From NCBI RefSeq assembly GCF_040802235.1, contig NC_133164.1:114408302-114472301 (forward strand): a stretch of 64,000 bases of DNA, given 5' to 3'. The DNA comes from Manis javanica. Taxonomy: Eukaryota > Chordata > Mammalia > Pholidota > Manidae. This document shows, piece by piece, positions 45,095 through 57,599 of the stretch. Under the pieces are notes generated by a model. It was not told where the DNA came from. It saw only the letters and a program-made list of their open reading frames with translations, and ran no database searches. The position numbers and the translations under genes are program-made. How positions within the stretch are numbered: position 1 is the first letter of the stretch; every line of letters starts with the position of its first letter.

Positions 45095-48085
45095 TATAAA
45101 CCTGGGGCGGGAGAAGCAGCTACTCTAAGGCAGGAGACTTGAGCAGCTAGGCTGGGTCTGTCGTGTAGATGGTTCTTCTCAGCGGGGTTGCAGGAGGCTG
45201 ATGTATAGGAAGTTAGGAAGGCTTCTCAGAGCTTTGAGGATTTGAAATAGCCATTGTGGGGAAGGGGAAAAGGAGCAAAGAAAGGAAAAGGCTTCCTGAA
45301 GAGTTTTAAGGACCCAGATGGATTTGAGAACACTATCTTGAAATAATATCAGTCTGTACTAAAGTGAGATTTTTCCTTCAAATGTCCAAGTAATCAATGA
45401 AGGAGTAAATATGCAACTGTTAGGCAACTGGTGTGGACTCTAGGCAAGATGTGCGTGGCAGGACACTGTAGAGAGAGCGGAAGATGCTGGAAATAAAAGT
45501 GTCTTTAGGATAAACCATGCAGGGATTGGGGAGTCTGCTGGGAGAGAAACTCTATGATGTGGATTTTCTGCACATCTTCTGAGCAAAAGATGCTGACAGG
45601 TTTGCTCAAGGGTGTTGGATATTAGACAGCCTGGGGAAGACACCGACAGGTTCCCTGTGTAGACATTGAGAGCCTTCTCTTCCTTTATGTCTCCTTCCCT
45701 CCACCACAGGTGTTTTTAAGGAATAAAGATAATGTGTCTCTGTGGAGGGCATGAGGGGCAGCTTTGCCAGAGGCCCTGTGGAAGGGCAGGGTCTCCTTAC
45801 CTTAGAGTTCAACTGCAGCCCCATTTTACGTCCAGTGTTCACCTGGGCTCGCCTCTGTATTGCACCATGGGACTTGGGGGACAAGCAGAATCAGTGTGAA
45901 CATGAAAGCGAGGTCTCTGCGCCATGAATAACAGCTAAACCCATTCGGACTCAGTGTCTCCTTCCTGCTGCGTTCATGGAAACACAGCGGGCCAGCCCAC
46001 CAGCTGCCACAGCTGCTGCTGCTTCAGGATCGCGTTTTAAAGGCTTGAGAAAGCCGAGGAGGAGAGGTGGAAAGGAAGTGCATTTGCCAAAGCAAAGGGG
46101 TCCTTGCTGGGTGTGCAGAGCACGTGTGAGTGCAAACGCGAAGTGTCTGGAAGCTATTACAAGTAAAAAGGTAGTATGCTATGGGAAGCATTTGTGGAGG
46201 AGGAGATATTTAGACTCAGTCCTAAGTGATTTAAATGGTTTGCTGAGGTAGTGATTAAAATGATGGGAACAGCGGGGTGGGTGAGCGGCTAGCGGAAGAG
46301 GAAAGGAATTTGGGGAGTATCAGCCCAGCATGATGCGGGGGGAAGGGGGCAGGGCACTAATGGGGCTGAACTCATTAGGTTAGGCTGCAGGATTTACTTA
46401 TTGGAAGAACTTAATGTACTGCCCATCCCGTACCCTTGCGTTTCTCTGAAAACAATAGCGGAGGGCAGGGAGCTGCGCTTTATTTCACTCTCTCCTCCCT
46501 GCCTGCTGAACAGTCTGCTGTCGGGGTGTCGCCTCCACCAGCTGGACCTCTTACTTCACTCAGTGCGGCCGTGCAGTTGTGCAACTCTGGTCCTGAGCTG
46601 GGCTTGCGGGGCGTGCCGGGTAAAACCAGGGAAGATGTTCTGGCTTCCTTTCTGTGTGCTGCCCGCAGGGCCCAGTCTCCACCATGTGGGAAGATGACCA
46701 CCACGGGCTCTAATCCTCTAGACTTGTTCCGGTTTCTCTGCTACAGGACAGACACTGTAGACCCCCGCCCCTACCAAAATAAGGGGAAGAGAATATGGCC
46801 CTTATTTTTGTGAGGTCTCAGGTTGTATTAGGTGTGCCTTTTGAGATTCACTAACTACTTCAGTTTCTGGCATCCTAACACTTAAATGAGGAATTTAAGG
46901 GATTTCCCACAAAGACTGATGGGCTAGGTAGAGCACGGTATATGAGTTGGGCCTCATTAAGAAAAATAAACCTTGAGTACATGCAGCTATTTAGGAATTG
47001 GGATCTTTATAGGGACAGAAACATAGTTGTAGGGGACAAGTTAGCAAAGCAGGGTTGAAGTGAAAAAAAATTGAATAATTAAAGGAGTTGAATCAGTAAG
47101 AGAACAAGTTTTCAGTGCTATTTTTTTTAAAGCATATGCTCTATAGAATTTCTTTTTGTTTATTTTTGTTTGCTTATTTATTTAACAAAACTATTGTCCT
47201 TTAAAATCTCGGCATTTGATCTACTTTTTCTAAATAGAGACGTCAACTGGGTGGTTTAAGCATTTTCTTACCTCTTATTGATTTCTTACTGTTTATATGA
47301 ATGTTAGGATAACATTTAAATTTTAACTGGGATACATATTATCCTGAAGGGTGCTTTTAAAATATTTGACTTTGGGTTTGTTAGATTTACTGTAGTATAA
47401 GTCTTCCCTTTATTTTATTCATCTTCTGGAAATGTCATTAATGAGAAAACTAAAAAGGCAAAAAAGATATCTGGGGAAGCAAGCTGCCCTTGCTTTTCTT
47501 CTGGATAAATTATACAACAAGGTTACTCTCCCAATTAGATAATGTCTTGGGAGATAACCAACCACTTTTCAAATACAAGCATATTTGATTTTAGAATGTT
47601 AGCTTTATAAAAGGTGGTGCATTTTCAATCTCTGGTCTAAGTATGAAGTGTAGTAGGCCCCTATGGGTGTAGAAAATACTATAAAACAGGGTAAGAGACT
47701 TTCCTAGAGGTAATTACAAATACATACATACATATGTACACATGTAAAAGTTTGCATAACACTTTGAAAATATTTTTATTTGATTGTTTTATTATTGAGA
47801 CAGTATTTGAATTTCTTTCAATATTCCTCCATTAGTTTTTGACTACAACAGTTCCATTAATATTAATATTTTGGGGGCAGGAAGGGATTCAGAGGGAGAA
47901 TCTTATGAGTTTTGTCATTCTTAGATGGAAAAAATGTGAAATTTCTAGGGCTGAAAATTTCTAAATATTTTAATCTCTGATTTCTGTCAAAGGATAGCCA
48001 CTTCTGTTGGCATCTAATGTGCGAGGCTATGTTCTTTTCCTGCACACACATATATGTATATATTAAACAGTAACAATATTTTACA
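45095..48085. other. Intergenic, no gene recognised
   Basis: Moderate-GC (45.6-46.8 kb) then AT-rich sequence. Frames of about 90-125 codons near 45,976, 46,401 and 46,436 lack domains or splice context. Confidence 0.35.
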
Positions 48086-48089
48086 CAGT

Positions 48090-48770
48090 GGTAATAGTAG
48101 TATAACTCTATTCAGGGTCCTGGACCCAATTCCAACGTGTCTAAGTGTGTGGGAGGGGTCTTCCCACACATAACACCAGCAAGTTCCAAGAACGCCACTC
48201 AGTTCTGGTGTTACCTGCCTGGAGACAGGAGATCCCTCAGGTTAAGGACTCCGTCCTACTAGACCGCCCTCCACCCCTGACTCCAGACACCAGTTCCAAG
48301 CCCCAGCACTTAACCTGTACTTCTGACCTACCAGCTACAGATTGGAGGTTCCAATGACCTTCCCTTAGGTTCAGTTAATTTGCTAGAGCAGCTCACAGAA
48401 CTCAGGAAAACAATTATGTTTACTAGCTTGATAAAGGACACTGTAAAGGATACAAGTTAACAGCCAGATGAAGGAATACGCAGGGCAAGGTCCCAGTGAA
48501 GGAGTTTCTGTCCTCGTGGAGCTTGGGGCCTGGCCTGGTGGCACATGGAGGCATTCTGGTTTCCCAAGCATAGAAGGCTTCTCTGAGAAACAGGATCCAA
48601 GAGAGCGGAAAGCAATCAGCTCTTCTCAGGGGTTTTGTGAGGGCTTCATTGCACAGTCATGATTGACTAAATTATTGGCCTGGCCATTGGCTGATTCAGC
48701 CTCCAGCCCCTGCCCTTGGTCCAAAAGTCTCTCATTAACCTGACAAAACACCCATTTCACCTTAAGACTC
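48090..48770 (-). repeat. Old ERVL-type LTR, antisense
   Basis: GAGCAGCTCACAGAACTCAG, AAAGGACACTGTAAAGGATAC, GTCATGATTGACTAAATTAT, GGCCATTGGCTGATTC and CTCCAGCCCCTGCCC lie in the order of a known antisense mammalian LTR. The family name is uncertain (possibly MER21-like). Confidence 0.5.
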
Positions 48771-48950
48771 TGCAGTGTTTTCAAGAACTATAGATGAAGA
48801 CTGAATATACCTGGAAAATATATAGTTGGTCATACAAATGACCAAATATGTATTTCTTACGACTCATTATAACACATAATGAAATAAGCACAAATTTTAA
48901 AACATTTAGTGACTAAGATATAAATATAATAATAAATATGTTCAAGTATT

Positions 48951-49320
48951 TGTAGGAAAAATGGAAGTTCCTATGGCCAGACTCCTCACCCGAGCCTAAT
49001 CTACTTGCCCACTGTGCATGTGCAATGATGTAATTGGCCTAGTGTGTAGGCACATGCTAACACACCTGTTGGCAATAAACCATTATTGTCTGTGTTGCTA
49101 CATAAAGAGCTCTGCCCAGTGCTCCCCTGGGCACTCCTGGGGGCAGAGATGGAGATGGACTGCAGACTTGTTGGATGCAGACGTGATTCTAGCACTTGAC
49201 CTGCCACCGTGAGAATAAAGCTTGGAATAAGACCTTTTACCCACAGCATCCCATTGTCATTTTTCAGTCTCACTGAATCCAGAGTGAACCGCCCTAAAGC
49301 TGAGACCCTCTGGCAAGACA
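48951..49320 (+). mobile_element. Solo LTR, 370 bp, with 5-bp target-site duplication
   Basis: Starts TGTAGG and ends AAGACA (TG...CA). It is flanked by GTATT at 48,946-48,950 and 49,321-49,325. Internally there is ACATAAAGAGC (TATA-like, about 49,099) and AATAAAGC (about 49,214), the expected order U3-TATA-R-poly(A)-U5. No internal retroviral sequence adjoins it, so it is a recombined solo LTR. Family not recognised. Confidence 0.75.
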
Positions 49321-50634
49321 GTATTTAAACACAAATTATAAACAAGGGCCTTAACTTTTCAGTTCAAAAACTTTTTCCCAGCTGCCTTTGTAACATTAAT
49401 GGAGATATTAAAATACTTTATTTTAATATCTGTAAAAATTACTTTAAAAAATATCATTTCTGGAAGTATTTACATTTTTTAGCAATATAAATCATAGCCT
49501 TCATTTAGCCTGACACCTCTGGCTTAGGAATATGGAATACAGTATTAGTTTCTGTAAGAATGAATTTGCTTCACTATGAAATAAGGCTTTCTCAGTATTG
49601 GCCCTGCAGAAATATATTGGTTACAGCTAAAATATATAGCTATGCTTATGCTAAAACATACAGACATTATAAAACAGTATATTGGTTTCAGTAACAATGT
49701 ATTCTTTCCAATGGATTCATGTGGCTTTCAGCAAGAATGTATTGATTTCATTAAAATGTGCTCCTTGAGATAAACAAAAATTCAGTTAAAATGCATTGGT
49801 TTTTGTTAAAGTTCATTGACTGAAGTGAAGAACATTACACTGTTATTGGGTAGCCTTAGGCTTTGGTAAGTATTGAATAGAGAAGTATACATTAAGTAAT
49901 AATAAAGGCTGGGGAAAACAAAGATATTATAAACTATATAAAGATGTAAATATTCAACATGCATTATTAGATTGGATTTTCTCGCAGGCACTAAGAGTTG
50001 GCTCAGGTACTTTTCATAAAGTCACTTTAACCTCAGTGTATTCTGAATTCATAGAAACTAAAGTAACTTACTGGTCAGAAACTCTGATTTTTCTGTCTGT
50101 TTAAATTATTCCATAGGAGGCCATCAGGACCATGGGATGCTCTTCAAGTCACAAAATGTCTGAAAATTTCCACTCAAATACAGAGGATGGTTTTTCAACT
50201 AGTTAATCCTTTTTTTTTTCCCCAGTAGGACCTAAAGTATTTGCAGAGAATAGATTACTCTGGGAAAATCCAGTTGATTGTGTCCAATCCCCACACTGCA
50301 CCTTCATACTTGTGGAAAAGGAAGGGAGAGGAAGGGTAAATACAATTAACCACATTCTTCATATTTTGTTTTCTAAACAAACAAAAGAGAAACCTAAGAT
50401 TCCTTAGGGGAAATTATATTTAAACATTCTTAATTATAAAACCAGCTAGCTTTCATACAAGCAGAATATAGATAGGTGCATTTCATTTGGTGAAGTATTT
50501 TTCTCTCTATCATTTTATATAATCTGAGCCATACAGAACTAAAGTAAAAAACTAATAACATATGAAAAGGAAAAATTAGTGTATATTATTTAATATACTA
50601 TCATTCATGAAAAATCACTGTTTCTATTTAGTAC

Positions 50635-51741
50635 TACTGCCAGGCAGCAGCATCTGGGGAAGTCTCTCTCTGCTCACTAGGTGAAGCACTGGGAGAAATC
50701 TCAACCTGGATGGGGGAGGGTTCCTAACTCTGGGCGAGAAAGAATTCTCAGACAGGTCAGGCAAGTGTAGGTAAGGGAGGAATTCATTAAAGCAAAAGCA
50801 TCAGGGAATGGCGGCCTCCTTGCAGGCTACAGAGAAAAAGGCAGAGAGAAAGAAGGAAAGTTCTTGACCTTGGGAAGATTCCCTTGCCAACTCTTGAAAC
50901 CAGGGTCACCTGGCATCCTGTGTCCACTTGAATCTGCACAGCATGGGGACTAGCTCCTAACACTCCAGGATCTGGGGGAGCCACAGAGCACAGGATGGAA
51001 GGAGATTATGTTCTGAGAACTTCCCAAGGAAAGGAGATTTTCAGGCAGGCTACCAATAGCAGATCGTCCACGTCTTCTGGCAATGGAAACATGCAGGCCC
51101 AAATCTGAGCTCTTAGCAGCCCCTGCCTACTTAATAGGAATAAAGTGGAGACAGAGTGAAGACTTGGAAATAAAATGAAATAGCAAAGAGACAAAAGGCA
51201 ATAATTTGAACAGTGAGAAAGCTTTTTTGAAAGTACGCACTTAAAGAAAGGTAAGTGCGGGCATCCTCAGGAGGTGCACTGAAAAGTTCTGGGATTCTGT
51301 CTTTTAAGGCTTTCAAGAATGTAGCAAAGGGCAGAAGGGAGGTTGTTGGGCATAGGCTTAATTTGTGGTCTCAAGATGCTTATCTCCAGTGAGAGGCACA
51401 ATGTCTCCTTTCCTTTATTATCAGTCCTCTAGCTAATTCTGCTAAATAAACCCAACATAAGAAATTTATTTATCCTATTCTTGAAGATAGTGGTTACCCT
51501 CGAGTAGTGGGGACATATCAGTTAAGACTGCTTGTCCTGCCTTAAGATAGGCTGTTGGGTCTTATTGTCTGATTACCAGAGAATATGTTAGGAATCTTAT
51601 TTCTCAGCCCTCTGCTTTTTAAAATGGAATCTTAGTCTTGAGAGGGTCCTCCTCCTGTTCTTACTAATCTCAGCATTTGTCATCATAGGCAGGAAAATTT
51701 AATCATGATGTTTGTCCCACCCATGTCCCGGTCCTACCTCA
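50635..51741 (-). mobile_element. Probable solo LTR, about 1.1 kb, antisense, GTAC target duplication
   Basis: GTAC occurs at 50,631-50,634 and again at 51,742-51,745. The complement of the span starts TGAGG and ends GGCAGTA (one base away from the canonical CA). The left part on the complement reads like U5 (CTTTAATGAATTCC, AGAATTCTTTCTCG). Boundaries are proposed from the duplication. Confidence 0.45.
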
Positions 51742-52349
51742 GTACCTTTTTTTTTTAACAGCATCTTTATGTTTCATAGCTATTAATATATTTATCACTT
51801 ACATCAAATCAAGAGTTATGTTATATGGGCTTCTAAACTGCTTTTTTAATGTATATAGGAAAATGAATTCAACATTAGATTACAGCTAAATGAATTATTA
51901 TAAAGCTCATATCTAACCACGTGGCCTTATTTCCTTCAGCTTGACTAACCTTCAGACAGGTTTCTTCCTGACTGCAAACTCCTGTTTTCTCTTTTCTTAG
52001 AGCATTTACTTTAGAAAACTTTTGGTTACTTTCTTGGGGGTTAGGGGTACAGACCCCCTGTGCAGTCACAAATCTAAATATGACTTTTGGTTACCTGAAA
52101 ACTTAACGGCCAATAGCCTACTGTTGATTGTATGGAAGGAAATGATAAAACAAATTAGTGTCTCTAGATATTTTAAGCACATGACATGCTAACTTTTTCT
52201 CACACCTTTCAATGTTTCTAGGCTATGTGGTTTGTCTGTGAGTTTTCTCCAATCGCCACAAATCTCCAAAATATTTTCAAATATTTTTATTGAAAAAAAT
52301 CTGACTGAATGGATAGGCACAGTTGAAACCTGTATTGTTCAAGGGTCAA

Positions 52350-52570
52350 CTATATTCCTTTAAATGAATATACCACCATTTATTTATCTAAATGGTGGTA
52401 TATATTCATGGGATAGACATTGGGGCTGCTTATTCTTGTGACTATTATAAATAATGTTTCTATAAATACTCTTGTATATAAAGCCTGCAATATATGTGCG
52501 CTCATGTCTTTACAGTACCTACCTAGGAATGGAGTTGGGAGGTCACAAGGCTTTTGCATCTTCAGTACAA
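52350..52570 (-). repeat. L1M LINE fragment, antisense
   Basis: GGACATTGG-like GATAGACATTGGGGCTGCTT, TATAAATAATGTTTCTATAAA and TACCTAGGAATGGAGTTGGG follow the antisense 3' region of L1. Confidence 0.55.
52364..52408. repeat. Near-perfect inverted repeat (hairpin)
   Basis: The left arm TGAATATACCACCATTT and right arm AAATGGTGGTATATATTCA are complementary over about 17 bp with one 2-base bulge and an 8-nt loop. It sits at the left end of the L1M fragment. Confidence 0.7.
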
Positions 52571-52609
52571 AAGAAGTGAATAAATACCCTCCCTCCCTTC
52601 CTTCCTTTT

Positions 52610-53280
52610 CTTTTTTTCAATTTTATTGTAATAATTTAGGTGTATAGTTCTTTTTTTTCTCATTCTTATGATCCATTGAGCTTATTGAGTCTCTGCACTG
52701 GCCATCAATTTTGAAAAAAATGTTTGGGCCATTTTCCTTTCAAATATTCTTTCTGAAATTCTCTTATCCTTTTGTGATTCTAATTAAATTCATGTTAGAA
52801 CTTTTTATTGTACTGTCATGGTCTCTTAAATTCATGCTTTCTCTTTTTTTCCTCAAATTTTTGCTTCTTTGGGCTTTATTCTGGATTTGTTTTTCTGGTG
52901 TTCATCTCATTCATTGGCTTAGTTTTCTTTGTTTCCAAGACAGACACTTTCACACATACCCAGTGAGTTCTTAGTATCAACTCTTCCTCAGTTTTAAAAT
53001 TTCTATTTTCTTCTTTTCTAAATCAACTCTGTCTTTTAAAAGCTATGTTCCAGTTCTTTGGTAAAATACTTAAACTTGTCTTTTATCTCCTTGAACATAG
53101 TCAGCATAATTATATAAAGCCAATGCCTAATCATCTGCAACTCTTGCTTTTTGGTACTTACTGGCTCCCCTTCACATCATCAAGTCTCCTGATTAGCCTG
53201 CTTGTCTTTGATTATGAGCTACACATTTTATTTGCAAATTTGTTTGTAGAAATAATTTGAGGGCTAAGATAACAAATACA
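52610..53280 (-). repeat. L1M 5'-region fragment, antisense
   Basis: TTTGGGCCATTTTCCTTTCA, AAATATTCTTTCTGAAATTC, GTCATGGTCTCTTAAATTC, TCCTTGAACATAGTCAGCAT and AGCCAATGCCTAATCATCTG follow the antisense of the L1M 5' UTR. Diverged. Confidence 0.55.
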
Positions 53281-53284
53281 CATC

Positions 53285-54663
53285 TCGATTGAGAGCTACA
53301 TTGAGCTTCTCTGTGTGGGAGTAATACCCCCCCATGGCAAGAAGCCTAAGGAGAGGGAGATGGGCCGGTCCACAGTTGTATCATTTTTTATGACGTAGGT
53401 TCAAAAGCCATATAGCATCACTTAGGGTATACTCCAGTGGGTCAGGGTCAAGGGGAAGAATATCGTCCCAACCTATCACTGGAAGGCATGTAAAAAGAAC
53501 ATGAGTAACAGGATAAATATATCAATGTTGCCATGTTTGGAAAAGACATTTTGCCTAAAGAGTGAATGCTGTTATAGACCTTAAGTTATTATATATATCT
53601 TAAATTAGATTTATTTATTGTTTACTTGATAAATACTATAACCACTTTGAAATATATGTTACCAGGACCTGTTTTAAAAAATGTTTAAAGTTTGCTAATT
53701 TGTGACCGTAAGGTCCACTACCTGCGCTCCTGTTGAATGTTATTAGATGTTATATCTCTTTCCTGAGGGTCGAACATCCCCACCTTATCTACTTGGGGGG
53801 ATGCATCTTATTTTGTATTTCTTTATAAAAATTTTCCATATTTTTGATTTGTGAAGGAAACTGGGATGTTCGTTCTCAGTTCCTACCTGGTGAATGTAGG
53901 TAGATGGTTTAGTTTTTGCATTTTTCAGTGACTTGTGAAAGTCATCAGCATAGTTTCTGGAAATTACATTTTTAAGAAAGCAATTTATTGTACTAAGGCA
54001 TGATTTGCTTGCTTAATACAGATCACTTAATTGCATTTTATTCCTACTATGTAGGAGGGACTAGAAAATCTTCTAGTAATAGAGAAAAACGGGCAGATAC
54101 AAGATTAACAGTCATGAAATAAGAAAATCTGATGGCTGACCTATGGAATGAAGCATTTATTGGAGCCACAAAGGGATGAAATTGTGCCTTAGCTAATGCT
54201 TTTGGAGATGAATACCTATTTTCCTCTAGGCCTTTAAAATTTAATTGGAGATAACATTTATTTTTCACCAATTGGCTTTCTTGTTCATGCCAGTAATTCA
54301 TATTTATTTCTGATTTTATTTACCTCTAAAGAGAAAGTATGAAAAAAAATCCAAACTTCCCTTGTTATTTATGCACAATTTGGAGAATTCCTGCAACATT
54401 CGGGTTCCAGGTAAAGTTGCATGCTTACTATACTAGGCTTTGTGATCATGAATGTCAAAAAATCAGAGATTTCATTCCTGGTCATTGTAGAGCTGAAAAG
54501 CTTTTTGTTGTTATGGAAATACTTTGATTTTTGAGTCAAAGGACAAGCACTTCTGTTTGGCTAAGACTATGACAGTAATCTCCATGAAATTGATGCCTCT
54601 GTTTACCCACTCTGTCTCTGAACACTGTGAGCTAAGTAGTTTGTGATGGAGTTCAGCAACTCA

Positions 54664-54704
<41 letters not shown>

Positions 54705-55985
54705 CATGCTGCTGGTCAAGTTGTGAGTCAGGGGAGAGTCCTTCTGGTCCTCCATGCATAATAGCTATAGAAGAGTTCTTTGTAAGTCCCTCAACCTTCA
54801 CATCTTCAAAGGCCTGCTCTCTTTGTGCAGAGATGCTCCAGCGGAAGCATGTCTAGTACAGGAGCATCAGTCATAAGCAGAAAGGGCAGTGGGAAGCTAA
54901 AGGGAGTTCAAGCTGCGTTTTTGATAACTCCCTACACTTGCTGTTGTTTATACCATGAACCATGGACTGGGACCAGTGTTTCCTGAAAGGCCATTCTTGT
55001 AAAATTCCAACAGAATTTAAACCTTTCTGGGGTTGACCCACTTGCATTTCACTGCTTAGTCTGGGACACTTACTTGACAGTTAATTACCGGAAACCTGAA
55101 CTGTTGAACCGTGTGCCTTGCAGACCAGTTCAAATTCCCCATCAAAATAAATTTAGCTTCACTTCATCTGAATTAAAAGGTTGAAGCTTACATCAAGAAA
55201 CTGGACTCTGTCCCCTGCTTTGAAAAATGAATCACACTTTGAGACATTATTTCTCTCTCTCCAACACCCAGTTGTTGAAAGAGTGAAACAGAAAACACTC
55301 AAGTGAAAAGAAAATCATGTGCTAATTATTGGATGTGCTGTTCTGAAGTTCCAATAACAAGAGAAATGCACCGGCCGTGTTTCTGATGGGAAATGAACTA
55401 ACTGTGAGCCTGGTCAGGCGTTTGCATCTGTGGTTTGTACTGGGTATTTCTGACATCACAGGCCTGGAGAAGGGCAGCTGCCGAGACAATCAGTGAGCTC
55501 TCCTTTCAGGTGCTCAGTTCTCCCAGCATCCTAATTACAGACTCTGCATGAAGAATTCCTTCTGAAGGTAATGAGACTGCTGTATCCAGAGCATGCTAAT
55601 GAAGGAGAGCTGAGTCCTGTTATGAGTGTCTTACTTATACCTTACTTATAAGGTCTTACTTTCAAAGGGAAGACGACAAATATTTATTATTGAGGACATA
55701 TTGTATGCCATCTTTTGGGCTTAGTGTTTCCCATTTGAGACCTTAATTCCTGGTCCTTCTCTGATTGTGAGCATATAAATGAAGTCACCTTACTCTGCAA
55801 GTGGAAGTTGGACAGCCTTTTATATCTGTGTACCTGCACAAATTCAGGTCCATTTTCAAAGTTTCTTCCTCTCTATTATCCATGAGGATTCTTTGGGGCT
55901 GTTTCCTAAGCTCTGCAAGCTGTATATTACACATGATATGTTAAGGCTCACTTAAGGTAAGTTTTTGGTTTTTCTCTGCCATACC
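53285..55985. other. Intergenic, no gene recognised
   Basis: AT-rich sequence holding one GT microsatellite. No open frame over 85 codons and no repeat that I can name. Confidence 0.4.
54666..54699 (+). repeat. (TG)n microsatellite
   Basis: Seventeen TG units in a row. Confidence 0.95.
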
Positions 55986-55989
55986 TTTT

Positions 55990-56290
55990 ATCATAGGCCA
56001 AATGTCTGTGTCCTCCCAAAATTTGTACGTTGAGACCTGACCCCTCAAAGTGATGGGGTTAGATGAGAGGGCCTTTGGGAGGTATTAGTGCCCTAAGAAA
56101 AGCTCCCTTGCCCCTTCTGCCTTGTGAGGACATGGGCTGCTGTCCATGAACCAGGAAACAGGCTCTCACTGGATACTGAATCTACTGGCAACTTGATCTT
56201 GACATCCCAGTCTCCAGAACTGTGGGAAATGAATTTCTGTTTATAAGCCACTCAGTCTGTGGTATTCTTTTACAGTAGCTCTAACAAAGA
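55990..56290 (+). repeat. MLT1-family ERVL-MaLR LTR, sense
   Basis: ATGTCTGTGTCCTCCCAAAAT, TGATGGGGTTAGATGAGAGG, CCTTTGGGAGGTATTAGTGC, CTTGTGAGGACATGGG, GTCTCCAGAACTGTGGGAAA and TTTATAAGCCACTCAGTCTG follow the MLT1 consensus in order. Confidence 0.85.
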
Positions 56291-56299
56291 CATCATTTT

Positions 56300-57590
56300 A
56301 GAAGTGTTAGTAAGGGAGAGAAAGAGAGAGAAAATGTCTCATATAATCAGGCAAGGCATATTTTGTATACCTTTCAAGATTCTAATATTTTACACTTTTA
56401 AAAAAATGCTTTATCTAAGAACCACTCTTTCATTACCAAACTTGATTTAAACATCCCCCATAATGGTAGTCAGAATCACTGAGGACAGATACTGAATTGC
56501 AGCTTGGCAGAAAAGTGATTTTCTTCTTTTGTTCTTTGATTATTTTGTTAGACCTTATATATGTAATGGTGAGGACTTGTCCTTCCCTTAGAAACTGTAC
56601 TTGTAGATGTTTTGCTTCCAGAGGATTCCACCAACATGTTCATAGAAGAAAACAGAACTATAAAGGCTTGAAAACTCATTGACAAATGTTTTTTCCTATG
56701 GTCTAAGACCTAAATCTCAGTAATAACAATAATCATGCTTAAGGGATAAAGTAATCTTCTCCTGTCAAGTCAATATCTTTCATTTTAATGGATATGACTA
56801 TCCTCTGTCCTGGGTAGAAGTCATTGCTATTCATTTTGGTGAACCCCTATGGTAATTCATCTTCGATAAAGACTGAAAAATAAGTAGAATGAAAAGATAA
56901 TGTCCAGTGTTGCTAAAAAATAGATAAATACCTCAAAATTATCAGGGAATAGGTCTTACTTGAGAAAAAATATTTTAAGTAAAATAGTTTTATTATTTGT
57001 GAATAAAGTGATGTGTTCCAAGAAGACTTCATTTAAACAAATTATCATGACTAAAGTTCATTCAATCCAATTCAGCATATATTGCTAGAGTAGCTACAAT
57101 GTGGAAGACAGTAGGTTAGTACTTCAAGAAATAAACAAAAACCAGATAAGGCCCATATTCTTAAATATTCAGAATTTCCACAAATTTTTTGCTATTGAAA
57201 ATGATGTATTTCAACACACAAAGTTGTGTAGGAAGTGAATTTATATGAAAAATAAATAGGACAAATTGGTCAATGTTCTGAAGAAATATCTAGGGTTAGG
57301 ATAATTTCTTATTATTTATACCTTGGGAGAAAATTCTATAGTCTCCTACAGCAATTAATGTCATAGAAGGGAAGTATTCATGCAAAAGACAAACTACTTT
57401 AGAAACGGAAATTAATTTTGGTATAACTGCTTAAGGTCTTGCTTTTTGTTTCTTTGACTTTTTGATCAAATTGTTATGGGAATAATGACATTATTGTTTT
57501 TGCTAAAATATGACCTCATATTTAAGATGCTGTGTAACAACCACATAATTCAAAATTATGAACTGAAAATTGAAGCACTGCAAAAATACT
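56300..57590. other. Intergenic, no gene recognised
   Basis: AT-rich, featureless to the eye. Confidence 0.4.
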
Positions 57591-57599
57591 CCCTATCAT

